Of a DNA stretch of 36,095 bases, positions 1 to 8,393 are shown one piece after another. Both the position numbers and the translations under genes were made by a program. The notes below the pieces were generated by a model that saw only the letters and a list, made by a program, of their open reading frames with translations, was not told the origin of the DNA and searched no databases. Origin of the DNA: Bacteroides muris (ex Afrizal et al. 2022). Its GTDB lineage: Bacteria; Bacteroidota; Bacteroidia; Bacteroidales; Bacteroidaceae. The stretch lies in assembly GCF_004793475.1 (NCBI RefSeq), contig NZ_SRYZ01000037.1, positions 1 through 36,095 on the forward strand, read 5' to 3'. Positions within the stretch are counted from its first letter, which is position 1; each line of letters starts with the position of its first letter.

Positions 1-86
1 AACTATATTTCAATAATTTCAAAGAACTTTTTCAGATTTTAATGGGACAGTAGTGTGAATATAGTATTAACTAAAACCTAGCGATT

Positions 87-1121
87 ATGAAAAGATTAAG
101 TTTAGCGGAATTGAAGGGCAGAGTGTCCTGGGGTAGTGTTTTGGGAGGTGTCATGACTGTATTGGCAATCTCTGTTTTATTGTCTATCCTGAATTCGAGT
201 ATCGGATTGTTTATGTTTGACCCGTTGTCCGATCATCCTGCTGCGGGCATAGGCACTGCTGTGGGGATTGGTTCTGCAGTCATTCTGATTGTCGGTATGG
301 CGGCGGGTGGCTTTGTTGCCGGAAAACTGGCCGGTATGGATGGAATCATCCATGGCTTTTTGGTTTGGGCTACTACTCTGATTGTTGCCGTGGTACTGGG
401 AATCTTCCTGGCTGCCGGTGCTGCAAAAGTGACGGCAAATGCACTCGGAGCGGTTTCGTCCGTTACGGGCAGCGTTTTGTCGGGAGCAGGCAGCGTTGTG
501 GGCAACGGGGTTTCCGCATTGTCTGAGGAAGCGGAGGAACTGTTCGGCAAGATAGATTTTAACGCCTCCATGAAAGAAGGAAACATATCTCAGAATATCC
601 GTACTGCATTGGTAAAGAGCGATGTGCCCGAACTTCAGCCGGATTATTTGCAGAAACAGCTGGCAGTTGTGAAGGATGACTTGACCAAGTCCGTGAAAAA
701 AATTGCCCGTTCTCCGCAGGAAGCGGATAAAACGATTGCCGGTTTTCTGGACCGTCTGGAACAGCGTGTGGAGGATTTAGGCAAAAGTATTGACCGGAAC
801 GACTTGGCCAAAGCCATGGCCAACAATACCGATATGTCCAAAGCGGAAGCGGACAAGGCGATAGAACAATATATGAACTTGTTGGAAGATGCACGCAAGG
901 AAGCTAAAGAACAGATTGGCAAATTGCAGGCAAATCTACAGGAAGCCGCACAGGAATGGGAAGAGATTAAGCATAAGACATTGGTGGCTGCCGATAAGGC
1001 AACAGATGCCGCAGCCCGCTCGGCTTTGATTTCGTTTTTCGCTATTTTGCTGGGAGCCGTATTGTGCTGCGTTGCCGGTGCTTATGGTGGCAGAAAAACA
1101 CAGGAGAGGGTAGATATCTGA
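87..1121 (+). CDS. Membrane-anchored coiled-coil protein of unknown function
   Basis: I do not recognise a characterised family. The 344-residue product has hydrophobic segments at about residues 15-37, 55-80 and 88-115, rich in Gly and Ala. A long polar stretch follows (about 140-305), dominated by Lys, Glu, Ala and Gln, including an EADKAIEQYMNLLEDARKEA-type heptad pattern that looks helical or coiled-coil. A final hydrophobic helix sits at about 312-333, before a short basic tail. This predicts an inner-membrane protein with a large soluble helical domain between its membrane parts. The ATG at 87 gives the usual short basic start before the first membrane segment. The gene stands alone on the plus strand and converges with the hybrid two-component gene. 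No catalytic motif is visible, so a structural or envelope role is only a guess. Confidence 0.75.
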   Translation: MKRLSLAELKGRVSWGSVLGGVMTVLAISVLLSILNSSIGLFMFDPLSDHPAAGIGTAVGIGSAVILIVGMAAGGFVAGKLAGMDGIIHGFLVWATTLIVAVVLGIFLAAGAAKVTANALGAVSSVTGSVLSGAGSVVGNGVSALSEEAEELFGKIDFNASMKEGNISQNIRTALVKSDVPELQPDYLQKQLAVVKDDLTKSVKKIARSPQEADKTIAGFLDRLEQRVEDLGKSIDRNDLAKAMANNTDMSKAEADKAIEQYMNLLEDARKEAKEQIGKLQANLQEAAQEWEEIKHKTLVAADKATDAAARSALISFFAILLGAVLCCVAGAYGGRKTQERVDI

Positions 1122-1213
1122 TAATCATACGAGTCAGTAGTTGAACCCCTTGACGGAATCAAGGAAAACGGGCCGTGGCAACCTGCAAAATTTTGCTCTG
1201 ATTTCAGTAAGTT

Positions 1214-1240
1214 GCCGGCACATCATATCATTGTGCCGCT
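1214..1240. other. Small hairpin at the convergent 3' ends
   Basis: A 7-bp perfect stem (CGGCACA at 1216-1222 pairing with TGTGCCG at 1232-1238, loop 9) lies directly against the stop codon of the minus-strand regulator. It may help end transcription, but neither side has a clear T run, so I do not call it an intrinsic terminator. Confidence 0.3.
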
Positions 1241-4200
1241 CTACTGCGGCGATGAATTGGTTCCATCAACGGGTTCTTCCTGTTGTTTGTTGAATTTGCT
1301 TGGACTTACATTATAATATTTCTTGAATACTTCGCGGAAGTATTTTGCATCCGAAAATCCAACCATGTCGGCAATCTCTGTTATTGTATATTTGTTTTGT
1401 TTCAATAATTGTGCGGCGTGTTGCAAACGTATCATCCGGATATAATCGGCTGGAGCATAACCGGTCAATGCTTTTAATTTATTGAAGAAGCTTGTACGAC
1501 TCATGTGATGCAGGCTGCTGAGCATGTCCACATTGAAGTCTGCATTTTCCATATTGTTCTTTATACATTCTTTGACAGAGGCTATGAATTTCCAGTCCAG
1601 GTTATTGGTGCAATTGGTTGGAAGATTTTGTTCTTTATCTTCGATGCTGTTATAAACCTGACGGAGTAAAGCACGATTTGCAAGTATGTTCTTAACCGTT
1701 GCCTTGAGTATTCCCACACTGAAGGGTTTAGTGATGTAGGCATCTGCTCCGATTTCCAGCCCTTCGAGCATATTCTTTTCATCCCCTAGCGCGGTCAGCA
1801 AGATGATAGGAATATGAGACATCTCAAGGTCGTTTTTTATAACCGAACAGAATTCATCTCCGCCCATCTCGGGCATCATTATGTCGGATATGATAATAGC
1901 TGGATTGAATTCTCGCATTATAACAAGTGCTTCCTTTCCATTGGGACAAGACTGAACATTATAGCCCGTTTTGAACATGTTAACAAGATAATTGCGTAAA
2001 TCATCATTGTCTTCCACTATCAAAATACGCTGTAAAGAGTTGTTTGTTTGGGATATTTCCATGGATGCCGATATCTCTGAAGTGTCATGAGGCATGATAG
2101 CTTCCGAATATCTATCCGGTGCTTGTGGAGAGAGGAATTTTGCTTTATGGAGATGGCTGTTCCCTTTCGGGAAAGTAACCTGTACGCAAGTACCTTGATG
2201 TTCGGTACTCTGAATCTGAATCTTGCCTTTATGTAATCTGACCAGTTTGTATACCAGCATCAACCCGATTCCACTACCTGTTACTTTCAGATTAATGACA
2301 TTACTTCCTCGAAAATAATTTCTGAACAATTTCTTCTGTTCACATGAGGGAATGCCGATCCCAGTATCTTTCACCTCAATACTCCAGGAGTTTTCTCCTT
2401 CGCAGGCATAAATGCATACATTGCCACCTTCAGGTGTATACTTCAATGCATTTGATAGGATATTCTTCAAAATAGATCCCATCTTGTCACTGTCAAACCA
2501 CACATTCAGATAGTCAAAATTGCTTTCATAAACAAACCTGACGTGTTTCATCTCGGCATATTTGCGGAATGTGGCGCAAACATTGTTCATATAGGAGTTC
2601 AGTTCGTATTCAGAAACATAAAGGGTGGAAGAGTAGACATCTATCCGTTCAAAATTTATCAGGTTGGTTGTCAGCTGGAGCAGGTTGTTTACATTTTTGA
2701 GAGCCATATTCATATGCGGCAACGCTTGTTCTGTTACCATTTGGTTTTCTACAACTTCTTCCAATGGGGCTTTTATCAATGTAAGCGGAGTACGTATGTC
2801 GTGGGCTGTATTAATGAAAAACCGCGTTTTCTCATCCGAAATTTTCTTCTGTTTGTGTAGCATTATGATACGGAATATGATGCCCGTAACCAGTACCAGC
2901 AGTATTGCATATCCAATCATAGCCCAAACACTGGCCCATGCCGGAGGCGTTATGACAATCTGTATGTTTCTTGTTTCATAGGTCTTGTATTTTTCCTCAT
3001 TGGATATGGCACGAATCTGTAACGTATAACTGCCGGGAGGCAGATTCCTTACAATAATCCGGTTATCCTGACTCGGACGGCTCCACTCTTTATGAAAACC
3101 GTCAATTTTCCATGAAAAAAGAATGTTGGAAGGATAATCGTAATTAATGGAGGCAACATTCAGTGAAAAAGTGTTTTGCTCGTAGGCCAGTTCCAGTCGG
3201 TCGGTCTCGTCAATATCTTTTTGCAGCGGAGAACCGTCATCGCCTGGGTAAACGGGATGGTAGGCTATCATGAAATCGCGCAGTAACAGACGTGAGTAAT
3301 GTGGTTCCGGTATCTGTATATCTATCGGAAACCTGACCGCACCGTCGTTGCCGCCAAAAACAAGTGAGTTTTTGCCGTAGGTGGTAGCAGAGCCGGCATT
3401 GAAGTTGACACTCATCAATCCTTGTTCCCGTGTCCAATTGCGGAAGAAGTGTCCTTTGGGTGAATAAATGGTAATCCCGTCTTCTGTCCCCATGAGCAGG
3501 TTTCCGTCTTGACGGGGAATAATGGTGTAGATGTTGTTGGAAATCAGCGCACAATTATCTGTACGATATTGATGGATGAACTTCTCTTTGTAGAGGTTAT
3601 ATACAAGCAGTCCAGACCCGCGGGTACCTATGTATAGGATACTATCGTTTCTCTGGTATAACGCGCATATATAGGGAGATTCGACGGGCAAGTCTACATA
3701 CCGGTAATCTCCGGATTTCTTGTCAAGCTGGTAGAGTCCCATTTGTGTGCCAATCCACATTTGTTGGGCATCTTTTTCCTGAATGGTGGTGATGGAGCTT
3801 ACTCCCGGATATAAACGTATATTTTTAGTCTCTAGATTGATACATTTCAAGTGATAATATCCACCGGACCAGATATCGCCGTCCGAATCTTTCTTGATGT
3901 CGAATATATATTGGTCAGGACGTATTCCTGCAATGGTAGCAGGAGAAAGGTAACTTACCTTGAATCCTTTCTTCTTTTCTATCTTGTAGATGTCGGATGT
4001 AAATCCTCCGGCCCATATCACGCCGGGGGAGGCTTCACATAGCGTCAAAAAAATGTGATTCTCGTCATCCGGTACCGAATCAAAGGAACTGAAGAAGGAA
4101 TGCCACTCTTTTATATCAGTCTGATAGAGGCTGATACCGTTGCTGGTTGCAAACCAAAGGTCACCGTCACTGTCTTCCATTATATCATGAACTTGGTTGT

Positions 4201-5266
4201 TTACCAGTGAGTGGCTGTTGCCAATAGAATGCTTTATCAGGTCGTAACTCCCATAACGGTTGTTACGGATGGTGATGCCAGTAGGGTAATTGGCAAGCCA
4301 AATTCGTTGCTCTTCATCCACATAAATGTCATTGATGTTGTTTCCGTTCATCCCGTTATAACTGCTGTAATCGGCCGTTATGTAGGGTTCGCTCATGTAT
4401 GTATTCAAGTCTAGCTTATATACACCTTTTCCACCTGTGGCAATCAGAAGCTCATGGTCGTTCAAAGCGACAATCTGGTTGAACTCTACATTATTGGGGG
4501 ATTGGCAGGGGATAATGTTTCCTTTTCCTCCTATGTCATACACAAGTATTCCTTCTTTATAGTTTCCTATGAATAACTGTTTTGAAACTGTATGATAATA
4601 GAGCTCATGCACAGGTGTACCGATACTTTCTGCCACTTCGTCGGGTATCAGCTTCAGTGTTTCTCTTTCTGTCTGGGTACGAAACAGTCCGTTTCCCGTA
4701 CCGATAAAGAAATGGTTGCCGTCCGTTTGCTCAATGACGGTTATTTCGCTGTTAACCGGTGTCGCTATATGTGAAGCGGTTCCAGTCCGAGTATCATACC
4801 ATACGATGCTATCTTTAGAACATAACCAGATTCTGTCATTCTTATCCAAATAGCCGTAATTTAGAAATGCTTGTGACTTATTTCTGATTAACTCCGGATG
4901 TATGTAAACCAGTTCGAATTTATCATGCTGCGAATCGTATTTGAAAATACGCCCTTTCTGACCGATAACCCATAAAATATCCTCATTGTCCATATAGAAC
5001 CAGTTCAAGGCAATACGTGAATCCAGCTTCATGTTGTCATCTGAAAAGTTGTAGTGTTTGATTTGTTTTCCATCATAACGGTCTACTCCTTCTTGGGTCA
5101 GAAACCACATATAGCCTCGTCGGTCTTTCTGGATATGATATATTTTTTGATTGTTCAGACCATCTTCCAATCCTATGTATTTATAAATCTGACACCTACT
5201 TATGGTGCTACTAATGATAAGGATAACAAAAAGAAAAATTCTCTTAATATTCAAAAATGTTTTCAT
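1241..5266 (-). CDS. Hybrid two-component system regulator (HTCS)
   Basis: This is a 1341-residue one-protein signalling system of the Bacteroides HTCS class, which senses oligosaccharides in the periplasm and activates polysaccharide-use genes. In order it has a signal/anchor (1-25), a beta-propeller sensor built of Reg_prop-type repeats (about 25-680, with repeated IWLA/LWFAT/MWIGT strands), a Y_Y_Y domain (about 690-770) and a transmembrane helix (about 775-800). Then come a HisKA domain with the phospho-acceptor His822 in AHDIRTPLTLI, a HATPase with DTGIGI and GSGIGL boxes, a receiver with Asp1128 (SDIMMPEMGG), and a C-terminal AraC-type HTH (about 1230-1330). All key residues are present and the length is normal for the class. 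No susC/susD pair sits next to it, so its target is unknown. An IS remnant begins about 84 bp upstream of the start codon. Confidence 0.96.
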   Translation of the reverse strand: MKTFLNIKRIFLFVILIISSTISRCQIYKYIGLEDGLNNQKIYHIQKDRRGYMWFLTQEGVDRYDGKQIKHYNFSDDNMKLDSRIALNWFYMDNEDILWVIGQKGRIFKYDSQHDKFELVYIHPELIRNKSQAFLNYGYLDKNDRIWLCSKDSIVWYDTRTGTASHIATPVNSEITVIEQTDGNHFFIGTGNGLFRTQTERETLKLIPDEVAESIGTPVHELYYHTVSKQLFIGNYKEGILVYDIGGKGNIIPCQSPNNVEFNQIVALNDHELLIATGGKGVYKLDLNTYMSEPYITADYSSYNGMNGNNINDIYVDEEQRIWLANYPTGITIRNNRYGSYDLIKHSIGNSHSLVNNQVHDIMEDSDGDLWFATSNGISLYQTDIKEWHSFFSSFDSVPDDENHIFLTLCEASPGVIWAGGFTSDIYKIEKKKGFKVSYLSPATIAGIRPDQYIFDIKKDSDGDIWSGGYYHLKCINLETKNIRLYPGVSSITTIQEKDAQQMWIGTQMGLYQLDKKSGDYRYVDLPVESPYICALYQRNDSILYIGTRGSGLLVYNLYKEKFIHQYRTDNCALISNNIYTIIPRQDGNLLMGTEDGITIYSPKGHFFRNWTREQGLMSVNFNAGSATTYGKNSLVFGGNDGAVRFPIDIQIPEPHYSRLLLRDFMIAYHPVYPGDDGSPLQKDIDETDRLELAYEQNTFSLNVASINYDYPSNILFSWKIDGFHKEWSRPSQDNRIIVRNLPPGSYTLQIRAISNEEKYKTYETRNIQIVITPPAWASVWAMIGYAILLVLVTGIIFRIIMLHKQKKISDEKTRFFINTAHDIRTPLTLIKAPLEEVVENQMVTEQALPHMNMALKNVNNLLQLTTNLINFERIDVYSSTLYVSEYELNSYMNNVCATFRKYAEMKHVRFVYESNFDYLNVWFDSDKMGSILKNILSNALKYTPEGGNVCIYACEGENSWSIEVKDTGIGIPSCEQKKLFRNYFRGSNVINLKVTGSGIGLMLVYKLVRLHKGKIQIQSTEHQGTCVQVTFPKGNSHLHKAKFLSPQAPDRYSEAIMPHDTSEISASMEISQTNNSLQRILIVEDNDDLRNYLVNMFKTGYNVQSCPNGKEALVIMREFNPAIIISDIMMPEMGGDEFCSVIKNDLEMSHIPIILLTALGDEKNMLEGLEIGADAYITKPFSVGILKATVKNILANRALLRQVYNSIEDKEQNLPTNCTNNLDWKFIASVKECIKNNMENADFNVDMLSSLHHMSRTSFFNKLKALTGYAPADYIRMIRLQHAAQLLKQNKYTITEIADMVGFSDAKYFREVFKKYYNVSPSKFNKQQEEPVDGTNSSPQ

Positions 5267-5297
5267 GTTTGTCGTAAAAGATTCAGAAATTTATCTG

Positions 5298-5305
5298 CAA
5301 AAATA
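5298..5305 (-). promoter_or_regulatory. Candidate -7 box for the hybrid regulator
   Basis: Read on the minus strand this is TATTTTTG, matching the Bacteroides -7 consensus TAnnTTTG, about 32 bp upstream of the regulator's ATG. No good -33 TTTG lies at the expected distance. The IS remnant begins about 45 bp further upstream, so any activator site beyond that has been displaced. Confidence 0.4.
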
Positions 5306-5349
5306 TGAAATACTGGTTAAATAATCACTTGAGAGATGAACTTTATTTT

Positions 5350-6085
5350 AGAGCCTGTTTAAAAATGACTGAAATCTTTTTCTAAAGAGGTTTCCGTATC
5401 CGTCAGATTACTTCTTTCTTTGATGCGACCAAACTTTAAAAAAGATGTATCAGACAGATTTAACGGAAACCGATTGGCAATATATAACAAAAGTATTGAA
5501 CCTGCAAGAAAGAAAGCGAAAATATGATTTGCGATTGATTTGGAACGCTATATTTTACCTGGTAAAGACAGGTTGTCAATGGCGGATGCTTCCTCTTGAC
5601 TTTCCCAAGTGGCAGTTGGTCTATTACTACTATCGCAAATGGGCCTCTCAATTGGATTTTGACTTGTTGTTAGAGAAATTACGTGGGCATGTACGTGTGA
5701 AACGTGGTCAAAGCATGGCTTTCTTATTGCCGTTATGGTCACCATAGCTAATGTGCATGACAGTAAAGCCGCTTATTTGCTGATGAGGGTTCTTAAGGAG
5801 ATGTGCTCCAGTGTAAAAAACATCCTTGCCGATGGAGGTTACCGAGGAGAACTTGTCGATAACATAAGAAAGAAATTCGGATATGTCATTCAGGTTGTTA
5901 TCAGCGCGTACAAGGAACAGTGATTCAGACCCATTCAAAAGAGATGGATTGTGGAAAGAACATTCTCATGGATGGATTACAATAGAAGGCTCTGCCGAAA
6001 CTATGAACTAACATTCGATTCGGCAGAGGAAATGGTCAAATTAGCCACTATAAGATTATTATTGAGGAAAATTTAAACAGGCTCT
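5350..6085 (+). mobile_element. Decayed IS5-family insertion sequence
   Basis: The element is bounded by terminal inverted repeats: AGAGCCTGTTTAAA at the left end (5350 onward) and its complement TTTAAACAGGCTCT at the right end (to 6085). A TTA trinucleotide abuts both GAGCC ends and may be a short target duplication. The transposase inside is broken (see the pseudogene entry), so the copy cannot move by itself but could be mobilised in trans because both ends look intact. At about 735 bp it is shorter than a complete member because of an internal deletion. Confidence 0.85.
5445..6076 (+). pseudogene. IS5-family (IS427-like) transposase, broken
   Basis: The first 85 or so codons encode a DUF4096-type transposase N terminus (LTETDWQYI...KTGCQWRMLP...WASQ). 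At about 5715 the reading frame jumps: KRGQ is joined out of frame to a downstream block that begins KHGFLIAVMVTIANVHDSK when read in the other frame. From knowledge of the family, roughly 40 codons are missing here, including the first catalytic Asp. The second block keeps the DGGYRG motif with the second Asp, then hits an in-frame TGA at 5921-5923. A third block, in frame after that stop, keeps RWIVERTFSWMD with the catalytic Glu and ends at 6076. The gene therefore has a deletion with frameshift plus a nonsense codon, and cannot yield an active DDE enzyme. Confidence 0.85.
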
Positions 6086-6271
6086 TATTAGATTTTGGTT
6101 TATTCTTTTAAATAGGGATATTTGGAAAATGTTATAGAATTAGTCAACTTATTTATTGCTAGTTAGTTGGCTTTTGTGTTTTTAGGTGTGTCTCCCAAAA
6201 ATATCAAACTTAACATTGTACGTTCCGCCAACTTTCTATTGATTTGAGCCTATCCCAACTCATAGTGAGGG

Positions 6272-6317
6272 ACAAAAAGAAAAGCGTTAACTGCTTGATT
6301 TCATGCAATTAACGCTT
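6272..6317 (-). terminator. Intrinsic terminator of the tRNA-Met gene
   Basis: A 9-bp perfect stem (AAGCGTTAA at 6282-6290 with TTAACGCTT at 6309-6317) has an 18-nt loop. On the minus strand it is followed by a T-rich tract (TTCTTTTTGT, 6281-6272). It lies 11 bp beyond the 3' end of the minus-strand tRNA, which fits a Rho-independent terminator for that gene. Confidence 0.7.
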
Positions 6318-6327
6318 ATTTTCTTCG

Positions 6328-6401
6328 TGGACCAGCCTGGGCTTGAACCAGGGACCTCCAGATTATGAGTCTGTTGCTCTAACCAACTGAGCTACAAGTC
6401 C
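6328..6401 (-). tRNA. tRNA-Met (anticodon CAT), elongator type
   Basis: The minus strand folds into a cloverleaf. The acceptor is GGACTTG with CTGGTCC plus discriminator A; the D arm includes GCTCAGTTGGTTAGAGC; the anticodon stem-loop is CAGACTCATAATCTG with CAT at 6367-6365; the T arm is CCTGG-TTCAAGC-CCAGG. One acceptor pair is a T-T mismatch. The 5' end is a paired G1-C72, unlike the unpaired first base of initiator tRNA, so this is an elongator Met tRNA. An Ile tRNA with a modified CAT anticodon cannot be fully excluded. The CCA tail is not encoded. It stands alone, with its own terminator. Confidence 0.93.
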
Positions 6402-6493
6402 GATGCATCCTTGCTTGGATAGCGAGGGCAAAAGTAGCATTTTCTATTGAAATATGCAAGGCTTTTGGATAAAATTCCTTGTAATCTTTGTCC

Positions 6494-6805
6494 TTAGAAC
6501 TTATAAGTCCGTTTTGGATTCTTAGGAAACCAGCCTTTTTTCACTCGTTCTTCCTGCTCGAATATCTCCTTGATAGTCCAGAACGAGGAAAATGCAAAGA
6601 CGCCCAGAAGGGAGGATATCATGATGTTCTCTGTATAAAGGGAGGCGATGATGCCGCCGATGCCGAGTAAAAGGAAAATCCACCAGCACTTGGTGCCCCA
6701 ATAATATTCGGCTTTCACAACTATGGGGTGAAACAAGCCGATGATGAGGAATGTGCAGATACCTATGACAAGGCCCGACAGATGATATTCGTTCAAGAAA
6801 TCCAT
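6494..6805 (-). CDS. DUF4491 family small membrane protein
   Basis: The 103-residue protein is almost entirely membrane-embedded, with hydrophobic helices at about residues 9-28, 36-53 and 58-78. It ends in a charged tail with FEQEERVKKGWFPKNPKR. I recognise the DUF4491 pattern common in Bacteroidota, including the LFHPIVVKAEYYWGTKCWW segment after the first helix. Its function is unknown. It starts 9 bp downstream of the lrp-type regulator's stop codon, so the two are very likely co-transcribed and perhaps translationally coupled. That pairing suggests a role linked to whatever amino-acid signal the regulator reads, but this is inference. Confidence 0.85.
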   Translation of the reverse strand: MDFLNEYHLSGLVIGICTFLIIGLFHPIVVKAEYYWGTKCWWIFLLLGIGGIIASLYTENIMISSLLGVFAFSSFWTIKEIFEQEERVKKGWFPKNPKRTYKF

Positions 6806-6814
6806 TGTTGTTCG

Positions 6815-7279
6815 TTATTTCTCGGGGCAAATAGGAATCTCCTTCTTGATGCTCTGTTCCAGGGAAATCAAGGTCTCGGTAGCGGTTACGCCAGGAATCT
6901 CCTGCATCTTGTTGTTCAGCAAATCCATCAGATGCTCGTTGTCGCGGGCATATACCTTGGTCAGCATGGTGTACGGACCAGTGGTGAAGTGGCATTCTAC
7001 GATTTCGGGAATCTTGCCCAGCTCAGCAACTACCGTCTTATACATGGAGCCCTTTTCCAGCTTGATTCCTACGTAAGTGCAGGTTCTGTATCCAAGGGAC
7101 TTGGGATTTACATGATAGCCTGAGCCAACAATAACGCCAAGGTCAATCAAGCGCTGTACACGTTGATGGATGGCAGCACGTGACACGCCACATTCAGCAG
7201 CTACGTCCTTGAAAGGGATACGGGCATTCTGGGAAATGATTTCCAGAATCTGCCGGTCAAGATTGTCTATTTTTTCCAT
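6815..7279 (-). CDS. Lrp/AsnC family transcriptional regulator
   Basis: The 154-residue protein has the standard layout. An N-terminal winged HTH (about 1-60) opens with MEKIDNLDRQILEIISQNAR and has the recognition region CGVSRAAIHQRVQRL. A linker follows, then an AsnC ligand-binding/RAM domain (about 70-145) with GPYTMLTKVYARDNEHLMDLL. Members bind DNA as dimers to octamers and respond to amino acids; this one's ligand is not evident. The length is normal. It is the first gene of a two-gene unit with the DUF4491 membrane protein. A candidate promoter lies 43-50 bp upstream of the ATG. Confidence 0.95.
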   Translation of the reverse strand: MEKIDNLDRQILEIISQNARIPFKDVAAECGVSRAAIHQRVQRLIDLGVIVGSGYHVNPKSLGYRTCTYVGIKLEKGSMYKTVVAELGKIPEIVECHFTTGPYTMLTKVYARDNEHLMDLLNNKMQEIPGVTATETLISLEQSIKKEIPICPEK

Positions 7280-7321
7280 AATAGTAAATAAGTAAAGTTC
7301 TTCTTGTTATCAAATAGTAAG

Positions 7322-7329
7322 CAAATATA
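7322..7329 (-). promoter_or_regulatory. -7 box for the lrp-type gene
   Basis: The minus strand reads TATATTTG, an exact match to the Bacteroides -7 element TAnnTTTG, followed by C as is common. It lies 43 bp upstream of the ATG in an A/T-rich stretch. No clear -33 TTTG was found at 19-21 bp. Confidence 0.55.
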
Positions 7330-7391
7330 GGACTTTATTTTAATTTATCTATGAAAAGGGATAGAAAAATGAATAAAAGTGAGGATAACGG

Positions 7392-7464
7392 TTAGGCGCG
7401 GATTACGCGGATTTCACGGATTTAGTTTACCAAATCCGCGTTATTCCTCGTAATCCGCGCCTAA
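7392..7464. repeat. Long inverted repeat built from a 9-bp motif
   Basis: Two 16-bp arms (7392-7407 and 7449-7464) are perfect complements (TTAGGCGCGGATTACG and its reverse). Inside them a second stem pairs CGGATTT (7417-7423) with AAATCCG (7432-7438) around an 8-nt loop. The left half is itself three near-copies of a 9-bp word (CGCGGATTA, CGCGGATTT, CACGGATTT). It lies between the 3' end of the FKBP lipoprotein gene (45 bp away) and the promoter of the lrp-type gene. It may form an RNA hairpin ending FKBP transcription. I see no T run, so it is listed as a repeat. Confidence 0.85.
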
Positions 7465-7508
7465 AAGAAGTATCAAGAGGGTTTTGCCCCTCCCTTCGGA
7501 TTGTTACA

Positions 7509-8375
7509 TTACTTCTCGATACCCAACAGTTCCACTTCGAATATCAAAGTAGAGAACGGCTTGATTTGGCTACCGGTTTCTCTTGAACCGTATGCCAGGT
7601 CGTAGGGGATATAGAGTTCCCACTTAGAGCCGACGGGCATCATGGTGAGGGCCTCTGTCCAGCCTTTGATTACCTGGTTGGCACGGAAAGTAGCAGGTTC
7701 GTTGCGCTTGTAAGAGCTATCGAATTCTGTTCCGTCAATCAGCGTACCTTTGTAGTTTACTTTCACCTTGCTGCTGTCGGCAGGAACAGCACCGTTACCT
7801 TTGGTGATGATTTTGTATTGCAGACCGCTCGGGGTAGTTACTACACCTTCTTTAGCCTTGTTCTCAGCCAGGAACTTTTCACCGGCAGCTTTGTTGTCAG
7901 CATACTTTTCTGCAGTTGCTTTTTCTTTGATGGCATCCATCTGAGTACGCATGTACTCTTGAGCTTTCATCATATCCATAGCACCACCCTTGCCGATGAC
8001 ACCTGCTACGAAACCTGCCAGCAGATTTTCGCGGCTGATGCTCTGTGTGGAGTCGTTGCCGAAGATTTGTTGGTTGAAGCCTTCCACCCATTGCTTGCTG
8101 ACCATCTGGCCTACTTGCAGACCGGCCATGTAAGCCACATCTTTCTTATCGATTTTGGCTGCGCCTTCGTTGAAACCTTTCAGGAATTCTGACATCTGGG
8201 TTGAGTCAATGCCTTGTTGTGCAAGATACTGGTCCAAACCTTCTGTACGTGCCATACCGATGGCGTAAGATAATGAGTCGATGTCCGTCTTCAAATCAGC
8301 TTTCGGACTTTGAGCAGTACAAGATGCCATACCGGCAGCTACTGCAAGAGCCATGAGAAATGTTACTTTTTTCAT
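7509..8375 (-). CDS. FKBP-type peptidyl-prolyl isomerase, lipoprotein
   Basis: The 288-residue protein catalyses cis-trans isomerisation of prolyl bonds and probably acts as a periplasmic folding factor. It starts with a lipoprotein signal ending at Cys19 (MKKVTFLMALAVAAGMASC). An N-terminal dimerisation domain (about 30-165) contains LSYAIGMARTEG and GFNEGAAKIDKKD. A helical linker and the FKBP catalytic domain follow (about 190-288), with VKVNYKGTLIDGTEFDSSY, VIKGWTEALTMMPVGSKWEL and IPYDLAYG motifs. The architecture is that of FkpA/Mip-like proteins. It lies 18 bp downstream of a paralogous FKBP gene lacking a signal peptide, so the pair forms an operon serving two compartments. No defect is visible. 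Confidence 0.95.
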   Translation of the reverse strand: MKKVTFLMALAVAAGMASCTAQSPKADLKTDIDSLSYAIGMARTEGLDQYLAQQGIDSTQMSEFLKGFNEGAAKIDKKDVAYMAGLQVGQMVSKQWVEGFNQQIFGNDSTQSISRENLLAGFVAGVIGKGGAMDMMKAQEYMRTQMDAIKEKATAEKYADNKAAGEKFLAENKAKEGVVTTPSGLQYKIITKGNGAVPADSSKVKVNYKGTLIDGTEFDSSYKRNEPATFRANQVIKGWTEALTMMPVGSKWELYIPYDLAYGSRETGSQIKPFSTLIFEVELLGIEK

Positions 8376-8393
8376 TTTGCTTTTACTTGTTGT

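Noticed and set aside
6085..6271. Possible second IS fragment between the IS remnant and the tRNA (GAGCCTATCCCAACTC word near 6246)
   Set aside because: Only a short word suggests it; no transposase coding or matching second end could be found.
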